64,000 nt of DNA. It comes from Nitrobacter sp035546855 (GTDB taxonomy: Bacteria; Pseudomonadota; Alphaproteobacteria; Rhizobiales; Xanthobacteraceae). The stretch spans positions 1-64,000 of the forward strand of contig DASZVY010000057.1 of the NCBI GenBank assembly GCA_035546855.1, read 5' to 3'. The translations under genes and the position numbers were made by a program. Shown here in pieces: positions 63,977 to 64,000 of this stretch (position 1 is the first letter of the stretch; every line of letters starts with the position of its first letter). The notes beneath the pieces were generated by a model. It made no database searches and was not told the DNA's origin. It saw nothing but the letters and a program-made list of their open reading frames with translations.

Positions 63977-64000
63977 GGCGTCGGTCTCCCGCACCTGTCT

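Overview
This is a GC-rich, gene-dense chromosomal window. It looks like an alphaproteobacterium of the Bradyrhizobium/Rhodopseudomonas/Afipia group (Nitrobacteraceae). The evidence is the gene families present (phasin, class-III-like PHA synthase, BM3-type P450 fusion, aerobic phenylacetate pathway, many ABC importers) and several families of dispersed palindromic intergenic repeats typical of that group. The genus cannot be fixed from the sequence alone. I see no rRNA, tRNA, CRISPR array, prophage, transposase or symbiosis gene.

Layout. 1-1.9 kb: the 3' part of an RND efflux permease. 2-9.5 kb (- strand): a five-gene peptide ABC importer followed by a gamma-glutamyltransferase, probably for gamma-glutamyl peptides. 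9.7-18.1 kb (+): a DadA-like amine oxidoreductase, then a lipid-flavoured run (DUF6489 protein, lipase-like hydrolase, wax ester synthase/DGAT, epoxide hydrolase-like protein, CYP102-type P450-reductase fusion). 18.2-24.6 kb: a hydrolase, then a polyhydroxyalkanoate module (small PhaE-like subunit, PhaC-like synthase, GNAT, phasin), a DUF445 membrane protein, and a second lipase-like hydrolase behind two palindromic elements. 24.7-34.6 kb: phenylacetate catabolism with a TetR regulator and PaaX, paaABCDE, paaK, paaI and paaZ; paaF/G/H/J are not in the window. 34.7-43.3 kb: quinone oxidoreductase-like protein, YeeE/YedE sulfur transporter, hydrolase-OsmC fusion, a ferredoxin/P450/sulfite-oxidase-like operon, an amidase, and an SDR lacking the usual catalytic residues. 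43.4-48.1 kb (-): a Liv-type ABC importer with a fused LivG-LivF ATPase. 48.3-55.6 kb: an acid-sugar region with tartrate dehydrogenase-like protein, D-2-hydroxyacid dehydrogenase, carbamoylase-type hydrolase and a complete LtnD-OtnI-OtnK-OtnC threonate route. 55.8-64 kb: an RND permease/adaptor pair, LysR regulator, thiolase-like protein and nitronate monooxygenase-like protein.

The window reads as the catabolic and storage repertoire of a soil heterotroph. Peptides, branched or aromatic compounds, phenylacetate and C4 sugar acids are imported and degraded, and carbon is stored as PHA and possibly wax ester or TAG. The points most worth following up are: a shared operator-promoter arrangement next to the TetR gene and in front of paaI/paaZ; the ferredoxin-P450-molybdoenzyme operon; the catalytically degenerate SDR; an RND pump without the TM10 lysine; the carbamoylase and hydroxyacid dehydrogenase linked to the threonate genes; and a small MITE-like inverted-repeat family.
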